47,269 bases of DNA, taken from positions 1-47,269 of the forward strand of contig JAIYEG010000010.1 in the NCBI GenBank assembly GCA_027487075.1, in the 5' to 3' direction. Position numbers and translations under genes: made by a program. The notes below the pieces were generated by a model. It saw only the letters and a program-made list of their open reading frames with translations. It made no database searches and was not told the DNA's origin. Positions 24,661-32,268 of this stretch are shown here, piece by piece. Within the stretch, counting starts at the first letter, position 1. Each line of letters starts with the position of its first letter. The DNA comes from a bacterium (GTDB lineage: Bacteria; Patescibacteriota; Minisyncoccia; Phycocordibacterales; CALRBL01).

Positions 24661-25716
24661 TTATCGTCCAAACATTTCCTTGTAATCTGCATTGGTATGT
24701 TTCTTAAGAAAATCCTTCAAACTGACGAGTTCTTTTTCGGTTAGAGACTCATTTACGTCATCGTCTTTGTTCCAAGGAACCACACCAAGCTCTTTCTTAC
24801 TCTTACTCGGGTCTTTCTTCCATTCCTCTAACACCCTTTTCACCTTTGCGCACTCACCTGAAAGGTAGTCGTCATATTGCTTTCTCAGACTATTTGCTTC
24901 TACTTGCACACGAAGATAATTGGTAGGTATCTCGTTTTTCTCAAGCAAATTTTCGTATGCATATCTCTCTTGGTCTTTTGTGGCAAAAGGTAAACGGCGA
25001 ATGTGATTGGTGTCATACCCCAGAGGATCGAGAAACATGTACTGATGGTATTCAAGTTCGCTCTCGTCAGTAAAGTTATCCATCTTGCGTGCGGTACCCT
25101 GATCTATATGTCGCTCCATCGACATGAGCATAAGTTCTTCAAATGTCTTCCCTTTGGAGTGCTCCCATATCTCCGCCATGAGCTGCACTCGCATCCAAAT
25201 GAAGTCCTTATACTTTTCCCCTGGACCCCATAGCAAATCCCATGCTTGCTTCCGAAGGTTTTCATCGTCGCCGGTGATCGCCTTCTGGATCATTTTGTAA
25301 ATGTCGTTGTATGACATCGCATGGAACTTCTTTATCTGCATCCTTTCTTCTTCGGTAGATTCTCTTATACGCTGAGTCAGAGAAGCGGCGCTTTCAAAGA
25401 TCTTCCTGTTCTTCTCCATTTTTTCCTCGGTCTCTGCTTTGCGAGAAAAGACTGAGTTCACCGATTCAGCTACATAGAGAGCGGTGTCAGGTAAAACATC
25501 TTTTATTCCCCGAGCTTCATATTCATAAGCGCAGATTACAATATCGGGTTTTTCAATGATTCCTCTTTCTTTGCATTCAGCGAGAGTGCAAGAAATCACC
25601 TCACCTAGATCGTAGGTTTTAAGCAGATCATCATAATATTCTTTCCTCTTCAACTGTGATGGCGTTTCTTTCGTGATGCTAGGCATGAAATCCACCAAAA
25701 AAGTTTTTGGGTTCAT
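24661..25716 (-). CDS. Unrecognised 351-residue protein
   Basis: No family recognised. The N-terminal ~85 residues alternate beta strands and helices (KPDIVICAYEYEARGIKDVLP), perhaps a small Rossmann-like domain. The remainder is helical and strongly charged, with KFHAMSYNDIYKMI, AWDLLWGPGEKYKDFIW and LMLMSMERHIDQGTARKMD. It ends with a Lys/Glu-rich helix. It is 8 bases downstream of the BamE-like gene and 45 bases upstream of the LexA-like gene. The intervening promoter suggests it is not part of the CBASS operon itself. Confidence 0.65.
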   Translation of the reverse strand: MNPKTFLVDFMPSITKETPSQLKRKEYYDDLLKTYDLGEVISCTLAECKERGIIEKPDIVICAYEYEARGIKDVLPDTALYVAESVNSVFSRKAETEEKMEKNRKIFESAASLTQRIRESTEEERMQIKKFHAMSYNDIYKMIQKAITGDDENLRKQAWDLLWGPGEKYKDFIWMRVQLMAEIWEHSKGKTFEELMLMSMERHIDQGTARKMDNFTDESELEYHQYMFLDPLGYDTNHIRRLPFATKDQERYAYENLLEKNEIPTNYLRVQVEANSLRKQYDDYLSGECAKVKRVLEEWKKDPSKSKKELGVVPWNKDDDVNESLTEKELVSLKDFLKKHTNADYKEMFGR

Positions 25717-25723
25717 GGCCTAC

Positions 25724-26209
25724 CTACCGATCACTCTGCTGAACCCCCGTCACCACACCGCCATCAAAGTAGACATAATCATCTCCATAGATCCACTGTT
25801 CGTGGGCAACATTTGCGGTGGTGGTCTTATTTACCCTTTCTGGGTTTCCAATCGACAGCTTCACCTGCTCTTTTGTCATTCCAAGAGCAATTTCCTTATT
25901 TACAACACGATCACACATCGTCTTACTCCAATCCACATGGCTGGCACACAACTTGCCTGCTGGTGAAGCTTTCCATGCAATAGCATCTGCTTCCGCTTGT
26001 TCAGCTTGTGCCTTTTCCGATGCCGCTTGTTTTTCCGCTACTCGCTTTTCAGCATCTATTAAGGCTTGTGACTTAGGAGCTTCAACTGCTTTTTCATCCG
26101 GAACCAAGATATTCAAAATACCACCCAAAAGAAAAAATCCAACTACACCGACCAACACCACTTTACCGAGAGTCCATTTGCGGACTACTTTTTGATTTGA
26201 ATTATTCAT
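25724..26209 (-). CDS. Membrane-anchored coiled-coil protein with BamE/SmpA-like C-terminal domain
   Basis: The 161-residue product has one transmembrane segment (~15-35, VVLVGVVGFFLLGGILNILV), a helical Ala/Glu/Lys-rich linker (~47-75, RVAEKQAASEKAQAEQAEAD) and a C-terminal domain with ALGMTKEQVKLSIGNPERV and EQWIYGDDYVYFDGGVVTGV. That last block is the SmpA/OmlA/BamE-like fold, common in small secreted proteins. No outer membrane is expected in these bacteria, so it is not BamE in function. A minus-strand RNA element with a terminator lies just upstream. Confidence 0.72.
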   Translation of the reverse strand: MNNSNQKVVRKWTLGKVVLVGVVGFFLLGGILNILVPDEKAVEAPKSQALIDAEKRVAEKQAASEKAQAEQAEADAIAWKASPAGKLCASHVDWSKTMCDRVVNKEIALGMTKEQVKLSIGNPERVNKTTTANVAHEQWIYGDDYVYFDGGVVTGVQQSDR

Positions 26210-26213
26210 TTTT

Positions 26214-26350
26214 TTGTAGCGAGTTTCTAATAATTGGCAGACAAAAAGCCCTCCGCCAAGGCGATGGTCCGAAGACCACCCATAGCCGTTTCCAGCTATG
26301 ACTCGCTACAAGCACACCTGACGAAGGGTTCTTTATCTTGTAGCGAGTTT
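26214..26350. ncRNA. Structured RNA locus with three copies of an 11-12-bp switch sequence
   Basis: TTGTAGCGAGT occurs at 26214-26224 and 26338-26348, and its exact inverse at 26301-26311. The middle copy can pair with either outer copy (11 bp with the left, 12 bp with the right), giving mutually exclusive hairpins. On the plus strand the right pairing is followed by TTTTATT, like a terminator. On the minus strand the inside folds into a CATAGC/GCTATG hairpin, a 7-bp stem with a UUCG loop (26259-26276) and a GCCTT/AGGGC stem followed by TTTTT (26244-26257), like a small RNA ending in its own terminator. Which strand is transcribed cannot be told. It sits between divergent genes. Confidence 0.55.
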
Positions 26351-26458
26351 TATTGACCATATCCTTCAAGACAAGCTTGAGGGGGTTAGGTCCACATATT
26401 CAGTTGTACGGTACATAATAGCAAAAAACGCTATCATTTGGCACCCTATCGCATTTCA

Positions 26459-26506
26459 GGGGTTCCGCGAAGCCTTGTTGCCAACAGGGCTTGCATGAAG
26501 CACCCC
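26459..26506 (+). promoter_or_regulatory. Stable hairpin upstream of the methyltransferase promoter
   Basis: Base stem GGGGT/ACCCC (26459-26463 with 26502-26506), an internal loop, then an 8-bp stem (26470-26477 with 26485-26492) around loop TTGCCAA. It could be DNA- or RNA-level structure; its 3' part overlaps the -35 of the promoter at 26491. Confidence 0.4.
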
Positions 26507-26518
26507 AGAGGGTATAAA
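26491..26518 (+). promoter_or_regulatory. Promoter for the ParB-methyltransferase operon
   Basis: TTGCAT (26491-26496), 16-base spacer, TATAAA (26513-26518). It predicts a leader of about 145 bases before the ATG at 26670. Confidence 0.5.
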
Positions 26519-26549
26519 ATACAACCAACCTAAATTGTCTACCTATAAG

Positions 26550-26616
26550 GCTCTGTAACTGTTCGGAAAGAAATTGGTCGATTATCTAAATTTCTTTTCC
26601 TTCAAACAGAGCTTTT
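26550..26616 (+). promoter_or_regulatory. Nested-stem leader, possible attenuator
   Basis: GCTCTGT (26550-26556) pairs with ACAGAGC (26606-26612), followed by TTTT. Inside it, AAGAAATT (26568-26575) pairs perfectly with AATTTCTT (26589-26596). A further near-perfect inverted repeat (GGATTAGT with ACTAAATCC, 26645-26666) sits directly before the ATG, where a protein could block translation. The rest of 26210-26669 shows no gene. Confidence 0.45.
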
Positions 26617-26669
26617 CTCTTGTCTACCAAAACAGCACCTAAATGGATTAGTCATTAACTAAATCCACA

Positions 26670-27965
26670 ATGAAAAAACTTTCATGGTGCACCGAACAGC
26701 GAGTAGTGAAAGACCTGCTCCCTTTCAAGCACAACCCTAGAAAGATGTCAGAGAAACAGATCTCTGATCTCAAGAAATCTATTAACAAGTTTGATTTGGT
26801 AGAAATTCCTGCGATTGATCGTGACAACAGGATCATTGCTGGTCATCAGCGTCTGGCGGTCATGCAACTCATCGGACGAGGCGAAGAAACAATTGATGTA
26901 CGTGTGCCGAACCGCAATCTTACCGAAACAGAATACAAACAGTATCTAGTAACCAGCAACAAAGTACATGGCGATTGGGATGAGAATATAATCTACGAAT
27001 ATTTCGAGACTGATCTGCTCCTTGAGTCTGGCTTCGACATAGAAGAAGTCACCAACCTTTTTTCTGAACTTCTCGAAACCGAGGATGATGAGTTCGATAT
27101 AGATACAGAGATTAAGAAGATACAGAAGCCGAAGTCGAAACTTGGTGACTTGTACCAACTCGGTCCACATAGACTTCTTTGTGGAGATTCAACTAATCCT
27201 GAGACAGTAAAAAAGGTTGTCGGAAAAAGTCGGATAGATATGATCTATTGCGACCCTATCTACAATATCAATCTCTCCTACGCGAAAGGTATTGGCGGAA
27301 CAAAGAATTACGGAGGTTCTGCAAATGATACAAAGACTGAAATAGAGTACGAGACATTCCTCACCAAGACGATCGAGAATGCTCTAGCGGTATCGAATAA
27401 GGACACGCATGTTTTCTACTACTGCGACGAAACCTATGTTCCCCTTATCGCAAACATATATGCGAAGTTGGGTATCAAGTTCCGACGTATCTGCATATGG
27501 CTCAAGGGTATCGCAAATCCGACCCCACAAATTGCTTTCTCGAAGGTATATGAGCCGTGTGTATACGGGACCAGAGGAAAACCATACCTTTCACCCAACC
27601 ATCACAACTTCGATGAAGTAATGAATAAGGACATCGGCACAGGCAATCAGATGATTGAAAACTTCATGGACATGTTCGACGTGTGGGCCGTACAAAGACT
27701 TGCTGGAAATAAGTATGAACATCCGACACAAAAGCCTGTAACCCTTCACGACAAGCCTATCCGAAGATGTACCAAGGTTGGTGACAATATCCTGTCTCTG
27801 TTTGGCGGTAGCGGTGGCGAGCTTCTTGCGTCCCATCAGCTCAAACGCAATTGCTTCATGGTCGAGATGGATCCCGTTTTTGTCGATCTTATCATCATGC
27901 GCTATGAGCATTTCACTGGTGGCAAAGCGACGCTAATCAGCAACGGACATGAGAAAGAACGATAG
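26670..27965 (+). CDS. ParB-like nuclease domain fused to a DNA methyltransferase
   Basis: In 431 residues the N-terminal ParB/Srx-like domain (~1-95) shows FKHNPRKMSEKQISDLKKSI and RIIAGHQRLAVMQLIG. The C-terminal half is an N6/N4 DNA methyltransferase: MIYCDPIYNINLSYAKGIGG (~190-209, catalytic motif IV with DPIY instead of the common DPPY), KYEHPTQKPVTL, and the SAM-binding LFGGSGGELLASHQL. Such fusions are typical of prophages and integrative elements, where they modify DNA without a cognate nuclease. Its stop overlaps the next gene by 17 bases. No clear Shine-Dalgarno precedes the ATG. Confidence 0.88.
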   Translation: MKKLSWCTEQRVVKDLLPFKHNPRKMSEKQISDLKKSINKFDLVEIPAIDRDNRIIAGHQRLAVMQLIGRGEETIDVRVPNRNLTETEYKQYLVTSNKVHGDWDENIIYEYFETDLLLESGFDIEEVTNLFSELLETEDDEFDIDTEIKKIQKPKSKLGDLYQLGPHRLLCGDSTNPETVKKVVGKSRIDMIYCDPIYNINLSYAKGIGGTKNYGGSANDTKTEIEYETFLTKTIENALAVSNKDTHVFYYCDETYVPLIANIYAKLGIKFRRICIWLKGIANPTPQIAFSKVYEPCVYGTRGKPYLSPNHHNFDEVMNKDIGTGNQMIENFMDMFDVWAVQRLAGNKYEHPTQKPVTLHDKPIRRCTKVGDNILSLFGGSGGELLASHQLKRNCFMVEMDPVFVDLIIMRYEHFTGGKATLISNGHEKER

Positions 27966-28407
27966 AAAAGCCATATTGGATGCTTTGGAAGAAATTCCCT
28001 TCATAGACAGGGCTTGCAGGAAAATAGGAATACATCGGTCAACATTCTATCGGTGGCAAGAATCAGACCCAGAATTTCGAAAGAAAACAAACAAGGCACT
28101 TGCCCTTGGAAGAGAAAGCCTGTGCGAACTTGCTGAATCAATGCTGGTCAAAAAGATCAAGGATGGAGAAACCAATGCTATTAAATTCTGCTTGCAGAAT
28201 AACAGCCCGATCTACACACCGAAAAGAACGGTCTTTGTGTTGCCAGAAAAGAAGGACACCTACAGTCCCGAAAAAGGATGCGACACGTGTGGCCTCAAAC
28301 CTCTCTCAAAAGAGGTGGGTGACAAGCTTCGAAAGAATATCGAGGTATTCTTCGGCAAGGCAGTTCCCGAAAAGGAATACGACCCGACAGACGAGTTGGG
28401 TGTGTAG
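27949..28407 (+). CDS. Terminase-small-subunit-like HTH protein
   Basis: The 152-residue product has an N-terminal HTH (DALEEIPFIDRACRKIGIHRSTFYRWQESDPEFRKK split over residues ~8-43, with the recognition helix at HRSTFYRW) followed by GRESLCELAESMLVKKIKDGETNAIKFCLQN. This pattern is typical of phage terminase small subunits and related DNA-binding proteins of mobile elements. No large terminase is present in the window, so packaging is unlikely here; site recognition or regulation of the element is more plausible (inference). It is coupled to the methyltransferase gene. Confidence 0.78.
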   Translation: MRKNDRKAILDALEEIPFIDRACRKIGIHRSTFYRWQESDPEFRKKTNKALALGRESLCELAESMLVKKIKDGETNAIKFCLQNNSPIYTPKRTVFVLPEKKDTYSPEKGCDTCGLKPLSKEVGDKLRKNIEVFFGKAVPEKEYDPTDELGV

Positions 28408-28459
28408 GCATTAATCACCTCCTTGACTTCCCCACCCCATCCGTCATCAATGGGTATAA

Positions 28460-29791
28460 ATGGAAGCACGAACAAATGCTCAAATAGGCAGTCCCAATAT
28501 CGTACCCGCAGAACGGGTGCGATATTGCCTGTATGCGAGAAAGAGTTCCGAGGATAGCAGCGAGAAGCAAGCTTTATCAGTTGATTCTCAGGTAAAGGAA
28601 ATGCTGGCGATAGCGGAACGAGACAATCTTGAGATTGTGGATATTCGACGTGAGTCACATTCTGCAAAAACCTCTGGGCAAAGACCGGTATTCAATGAAT
28701 TAATTCGAGATCTTAACACTGGAAGATATACAGGTATTTTGACGTGGGCGCCAGACAGACTTTCTCGTAATGCGGGAGACTTGGGAGCCTTGGTCGATCT
28801 AATGGATGAGAAGAAATTGCATCAGATCAAAACATATGGACAATCATTTCAAAACTCACCGAACGAAAAGTTTTTATTGATGATTCTCTGTTCTCAGGCA
28901 AAGCTTGAGAACGACAACAAAAGTATCAATGTGAAGCGAGGGCTTCGTACTCGATGCGAGATGGGACTATGGCCTGCCCCTGCTCCAATGGGATATCTAA
29001 ATGAGATGAGAGCTGATCGCAAAGGTTACGTATACATTGATCCTGAGCGTGGTCACATTATTAAGAAAATGTTCGAAAAAGTTGCATATGAGAAATGGAG
29101 CGGAAAGAAGGTATTCCACTGGCTCAAGTTCGAGTTGAACTTCAAGACACCTAACGGAAACAAAGGACTGACCTTGAGCAATATTTATCTTCTTCTCCAA
29201 AACGACTTCTACTACGGATCATTTGAGTATCCAAGAAAAAGCGGACTTTGGTACAAAGGAATTCACGAACCTCTAATTTCCAAAGAATTATTTGATCAGG
29301 TTCAACAGCAAGTTAAAAGTCAGATCATCAGGGTACAGGACAAGGAGTTTGCTTTCACAAAGATTATGAGCTGCGGTCTATGCGATTCAGGAATTACAGC
29401 TGATGAAAAATTCAAGAAGCAGAAGAACGGGAATATCCATCGATATGTCTATTACGGATGTACCAAGAAAAAGGATCACAACTGCAAATGCGGATATATT
29501 CGGGAGGACGAGCTAATCGAACAGCTTGTGGGATTGATGGAAACGATAGATTTGGATGAGATAGGCATCAAGGAGAAGATCAGGGCTGAGGTGGAGCGTG
29601 TAAAGAAGTTCCAGAGGGTTATCTTGGGCACTAGAGAGAAGATCGAAGTGAGAGATATAGATATACGAAACTATGCGAAATACGTCCTGATGGAAGCTCC
29701 TGATTTGGAGAAAAGAGAGTTGTTGGGATGTTTGAAGAGTAAGATAAGACTAAGTAACAAGAAAATATTTTTGAAAATTAATTTGGATTAA
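28460..29791 (+). CDS. Large serine recombinase
   Basis: The 443-residue product has a resolvase catalytic domain (RYCLYARKSSEDSSEKQ at ~21-37 with nucleophile Ser29 or Ser30; LTWAPDRLSRNAGDLGALVD), a recombinase domain (APAPMGYLNEMRADRKG, LSNIYLLLQNDFYYGSFEYP) and a zinc beta ribbon (CGLCDSGI near 310, then YGCTKKKDHNCKC). Large serine recombinases integrate elements at short att sites with a 2-bp core. It is shorter than phiC31-type integrases because the C-terminal coiled coil is small. It is the probable integrase of the surrounding island. Confidence 0.92.
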   Translation: MEARTNAQIGSPNIVPAERVRYCLYARKSSEDSSEKQALSVDSQVKEMLAIAERDNLEIVDIRRESHSAKTSGQRPVFNELIRDLNTGRYTGILTWAPDRLSRNAGDLGALVDLMDEKKLHQIKTYGQSFQNSPNEKFLLMILCSQAKLENDNKSINVKRGLRTRCEMGLWPAPAPMGYLNEMRADRKGYVYIDPERGHIIKKMFEKVAYEKWSGKKVFHWLKFELNFKTPNGNKGLTLSNIYLLLQNDFYYGSFEYPRKSGLWYKGIHEPLISKELFDQVQQQVKSQIIRVQDKEFAFTKIMSCGLCDSGITADEKFKKQKNGNIHRYVYYGCTKKKDHNCKCGYIREDELIEQLVGLMETIDLDEIGIKEKIRAEVERVKKFQRVILGTREKIEVRDIDIRNYAKYVLMEAPDLEKRELLGCLKSKIRLSNKKIFLKINLD

Positions 29792-30278
29792 ATCTTGAAT
29801 CCCAAAGCATTGAGTTAGTTCTATCTCCGTTATTTTTAAAAAAAGTAAGTTTTACAAAAGAAAGAAATTCTTTTAAATCAATACTTCTAGAAATGTACCT
29901 AACCCCCGAGTGTATTGATGATACATGGGGCTCGTGCTGCTCATCATTTTGATAATGAAAATTAAAATATAAACAATCATCCGACATTTTATTTGAAGGT
30001 TTATGCTCAAGAAGATAATCATACTCATCTGAAGAAAATATATATGTATAACCTTCAACCTTTTTTTCTTTTAGATTATAGATTTCAAAAAAAGAAAGAT
30101 AGCCAACTTTATCTTTAAGCAACATACCTTCCGCACGTTGGTGACTAATTTCGTGAGGAAAATAAATAATATTCCCAACTTTTTTCATAGAATTAATAGC
30201 TCTTTCAGGATCTTGAAAAATATCCTTATACTCATTTAATGCTATTTTAATTTCTGTTACTCTTTTATCTATAGACAT
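29778..30278 (-). CDS. Third gene of an unrecognised operon
   Basis: I start at MSIDKRVTEIK (30278), whose ATG overlaps the upstream stop as ATGA; an in-frame codon further up is unlikely. The 166-residue product starts with a helix, then has VGNIIYFPHEI, VGYLSFFEIYNLKEKKVEGYTYIF and DCLYFNFHYQNDEQHEPHV, a mixed beta-rich pattern with a His-containing HYQNDEQHEPH segment near the C-terminal half. That segment faintly recalls TumE/DUF6516-type toxins, but not enough to assign. Its 3' end overlaps the recombinase 3' end by 14 bases (convergent). Confidence 0.65.
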   Translation of the reverse strand: MSIDKRVTEIKIALNEYKDIFQDPERAINSMKKVGNIIYFPHEISHQRAEGMLLKDKVGYLSFFEIYNLKEKKVEGYTYIFSSDEYDYLLEHKPSNKMSDDCLYFNFHYQNDEQHEPHVSSIHSGVRYISRSIDLKEFLSFVKLTFFKNNGDRTNSMLWDSRFNPN

Positions 30279-30661
30279 CACACATGTAAAACTTTGTAGA
30301 TGCTGTTCCACTCATAAAATTCTGGTCTACTTTGTAGGATTCCTTTTTCCCATTCTTCGTGAAATTCCTTAGAATTTTTATTAAATTTATGTTCATAGGT
30401 TTTTAATTTCTCATAAAGACTAGTATGAGTGAGTATATCTTGGTGATTATAAACAATTTTATTAAATCGATTTAGATCATTGATCGTAAATATTGACCCA
30501 GAAGTTTCTCCTGTTCCTAGAGCCACAGTTAGATTACTATTGTCGCTTGGTGGAATAAATGAGGCAGAGATAGAAGAAGCACCAACAGCAAAAAGCTGAT
30601 TTGGGGCATTAAATGTCTCTATGCCAGAAGTTCCGTTCGCAATATAAATAAATTTATCCAT
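30278..30661 (-). CDS. Second gene of an unrecognised operon
   Basis: 127 residues, no family recognised. The N-terminal half (IYIANGTSGIETFNAPNQLF, GASSISASFIPPSDNSNLTV) looks beta-rich with small and polar residues. The C-terminal half is helical and charged (LYEKLKTYEHKFNKNSKEFHEEWEKGI). It lies 4 bases after the first gene and overlaps the third by an ATGA, so the three are tightly coupled. Confidence 0.65.
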   Translation of the reverse strand: MDKFIYIANGTSGIETFNAPNQLFAVGASSISASFIPPSDNSNLTVALGTGETSGSIFTINDLNRFNKIVYNHQDILTHTSLYEKLKTYEHKFNKNSKEFHEEWEKGILQSRPEFYEWNSIYKVLHV

Positions 30662-30665
30662 AAAT

Positions 30666-31325
30666 CTATATTAGCTTACCTAGAACCACTGGTAAATCAT
30701 TATAGAGATTAGTTGTTTTCTCTTTAAAATCAGTTAGTGTTGGGAGTGCTGAATCTATAAAATTTGAGTTTTGAGATACTTGGATATTTCCTTGCGGTAT
30801 AACAGATGCACCATCTGCAAACTTAGGTTCAATTCTAAGATCATTTCTAATTCCATCTTTTGTTTTATAAATAAATCGAACAGCACTTCCAATAAGCTCT
30901 CCGGCATCACCGAACGCTTCTTTTTGTATAAATTTATCTCTCAAAAACTGAGAGGAATCTTCAGCATCAGTTTCGAACGTGGAAATAATATTGAAACCAT
31001 AAGCTTTCAATTTATCAAAACTTAATATTTCATATACTGCTCGTGCTAGTTGAGTAAATTTCGCAAGGTCTCTTGAAGCATATCCAGTGACTTTATTATC
31101 TGAAATAATAATTTTTTCTCTTTCTGCTGTAATATTAATTTGATTTGTTGAATCAAATATCAACATTAGCTCAGGAAATTGAGTGGTGATTGGTTTACTT
31201 GAATCTCCAAATATTTCAATGATTTTTGATTTAATTTTATCAGCATTTAAAGTCCCTGGCTCAACAGGCTTTTCGGGAACAAGAACAAAATTTGTTAACA
31301 GTGTTTCGTGGTTAGTGATTTTCAT
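30666..31325 (-). CDS. First gene of an unrecognised operon
   Basis: The 219-residue product was not recognised with confidence. It has a short N-terminal strand region, ELMLIFDSTNQINITAEREKIIISDN, a helical part (LAKFTQLARAVYEILSFDKL) and the block GDAGELIGSAVRFIYKTKDGIRNDLRIEP, which superficially resembles the TIGR04255 family of conserved hypothetical proteins. There are no membrane segments. It leads a three-gene operon next to the recombinase, the usual place for cargo in such islands. Confidence 0.65.
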   Translation of the reverse strand: MKITNHETLLTNFVLVPEKPVEPGTLNADKIKSKIIEIFGDSSKPITTQFPELMLIFDSTNQINITAEREKIIISDNKVTGYASRDLAKFTQLARAVYEILSFDKLKAYGFNIISTFETDAEDSSQFLRDKFIQKEAFGDAGELIGSAVRFIYKTKDGIRNDLRIEPKFADGASVIPQGNIQVSQNSNFIDSALPTLTDFKEKTTNLYNDLPVVLGKLI

Positions 31326-31387
31326 TACTAGATAATTATACTTTACTATTTTAACATTCTCTAATTAGAAGATAAACGAAGGATTTC

Positions 31388-31445
31388 GACCCTCATCGGA
31401 CTCCGAACCTATCTCAACTTGGCTGCCGGTCTGCGACTCTAACTT
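31388..31445. repeat. Degenerate copy of the tRNA-Gln 3' flank (37-bp repeat, copy 1)
   Basis: Bases 31388-31424 match 34939-34975 at 33 of 37 positions, in direct orientation. The bases after it weakly resemble (12 of 19) the 3' end of the tRNA-Gln gene, including CCA. Farther on, near 31498-31511, lies a T-arm-like AGGTTCGATTCC, but no complete tRNA can be folded. Together these fill the 199-base gap 31326-31524. It may be an att-site relic at the right end of the island or left end of the transporter block. Confidence 0.5.
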
Positions 31446-31524
31446 TTATCAATTATGTGGCTCTAAATATGCACCTTGATTCAGATTTTTCCTAGGAGCA
31501 CAGGTTCGATTCCAAAGGGGGTCA

Positions 31525-32268
31525 TTATTTACCATTCCAATGTAAAACTTTTTTCTCAAAAGCTAACAGAAGTAGGTTGAGCAAATATCCAATGATTCCC
31601 GCAAGCAAAATAGCCGCGTACATTGTTTTGATCTCGTAGGTAATTTGAGAATCAATAATTCTACGCCCAATTCCTGTAGGTGTTCCGATAAACATCTCAG
31701 TAACAACGATAACTACCAAAGATAAACTTACAGAACTTCGGAGACCGATGAATGTCTGAGGCAAACTTTCCCAGAAAAGTATCCATCTAAATATTTGAGC
31801 TTTTGTTGCCCCCATAATCTTGGCTGCAAGCACCCTTGATTTCTTAGCATGCATCACGCCATAAGCTGTATTAAAAACGATGATAAGCATCGAGGAAAAA
31901 GCGGCAACAGCAATCTTAGAGGTATCAGTTACTCCAAACACCAGAAGGAATAGTGGAAACATGGCTGTGGCTGGTGTTGATCGGAAGAAGTCGATTATAA
32001 ACTCAAAACTTCTGTATAGCTTTTCAGACCGTCCAAGCCATAAGCCAAGCGGTAAGCCAATAACTAAAGCAATCATAAAAGAGATCATCACACGTCCCAG
32101 TGTTGCCAATAAGTCTGGGATAATTGAACCTTTTATCAATAGCCTGCCAAGCTCACTTATGGTTTCAAAAGGGTCGGGCAAGAAAAAGGAATCTACCAAA
32201 TGAAGCCGAGCGACAATAGCCCAGACTGCAATTAAAACTATTGGTCCTATAAATGAATACTTTCTCAT
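31525..32268 (-). CDS. ABC transporter permease, nitrate/sulfonate/taurine type
   Basis: A 247-residue BPD_transp_1 permease with about six membrane segments. LPDPFETISELGRLL near the N-terminus and the EAA-like loop AAKIMGATKAQIFRWILFWESLPQ fit the SsuC/TauC/ThiX branch. Its start overlaps the ATPase stop by 4 bases. Substrates of this branch include alkanesulfonates, taurine, nitrate and thiamine precursors; none can be chosen here. Confidence 0.9.
   Translation of the reverse strand: MRKYSFIGPIVLIAVWAIVARLHLVDSFFLPDPFETISELGRLLIKGSIIPDLLATLGRVMISFMIALVIGLPLGLWLGRSEKLYRSFEFIIDFFRSTPATAMFPLFLLVFGVTDTSKIAVAAFSSMLIIVFNTAYGVMHAKKSRVLAAKIMGATKAQIFRWILFWESLPQTFIGLRSSVSLSLVVIVVTEMFIGTPTGIGRRIIDSQITYEIKTMYAAILLAGIIGYLLNLLLLAFEKKVLHWNGK

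Noticed and set aside
25724-26209. BamE outer-membrane assembly protein
   Set aside because: The C-terminal domain resembles SmpA/BamE, but the coiled-coil anchor and absence of other Bam genes or an outer membrane make that function unlikely.
26214-26350. CRISPR array or tracrRNA locus
   Set aside because: Only three short copies, one inverted, with unequal spacing and no Cas genes. The Cas2-like protein at 23701 is of the SinR-type group and has no Cas1 partner.
27949-28407. Complete prophage suggested by a terminase-small-like gene
   Set aside because: No large terminase, portal, capsid or tail gene is present in the window; the setting fits an integrative element.
31388-31524. Functional tRNA gene in the gap
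   Set aside because: T-arm-like and acceptor-like pieces exist, but the stems do not pair and no anticodon arm can be found. It is treated as a relic.
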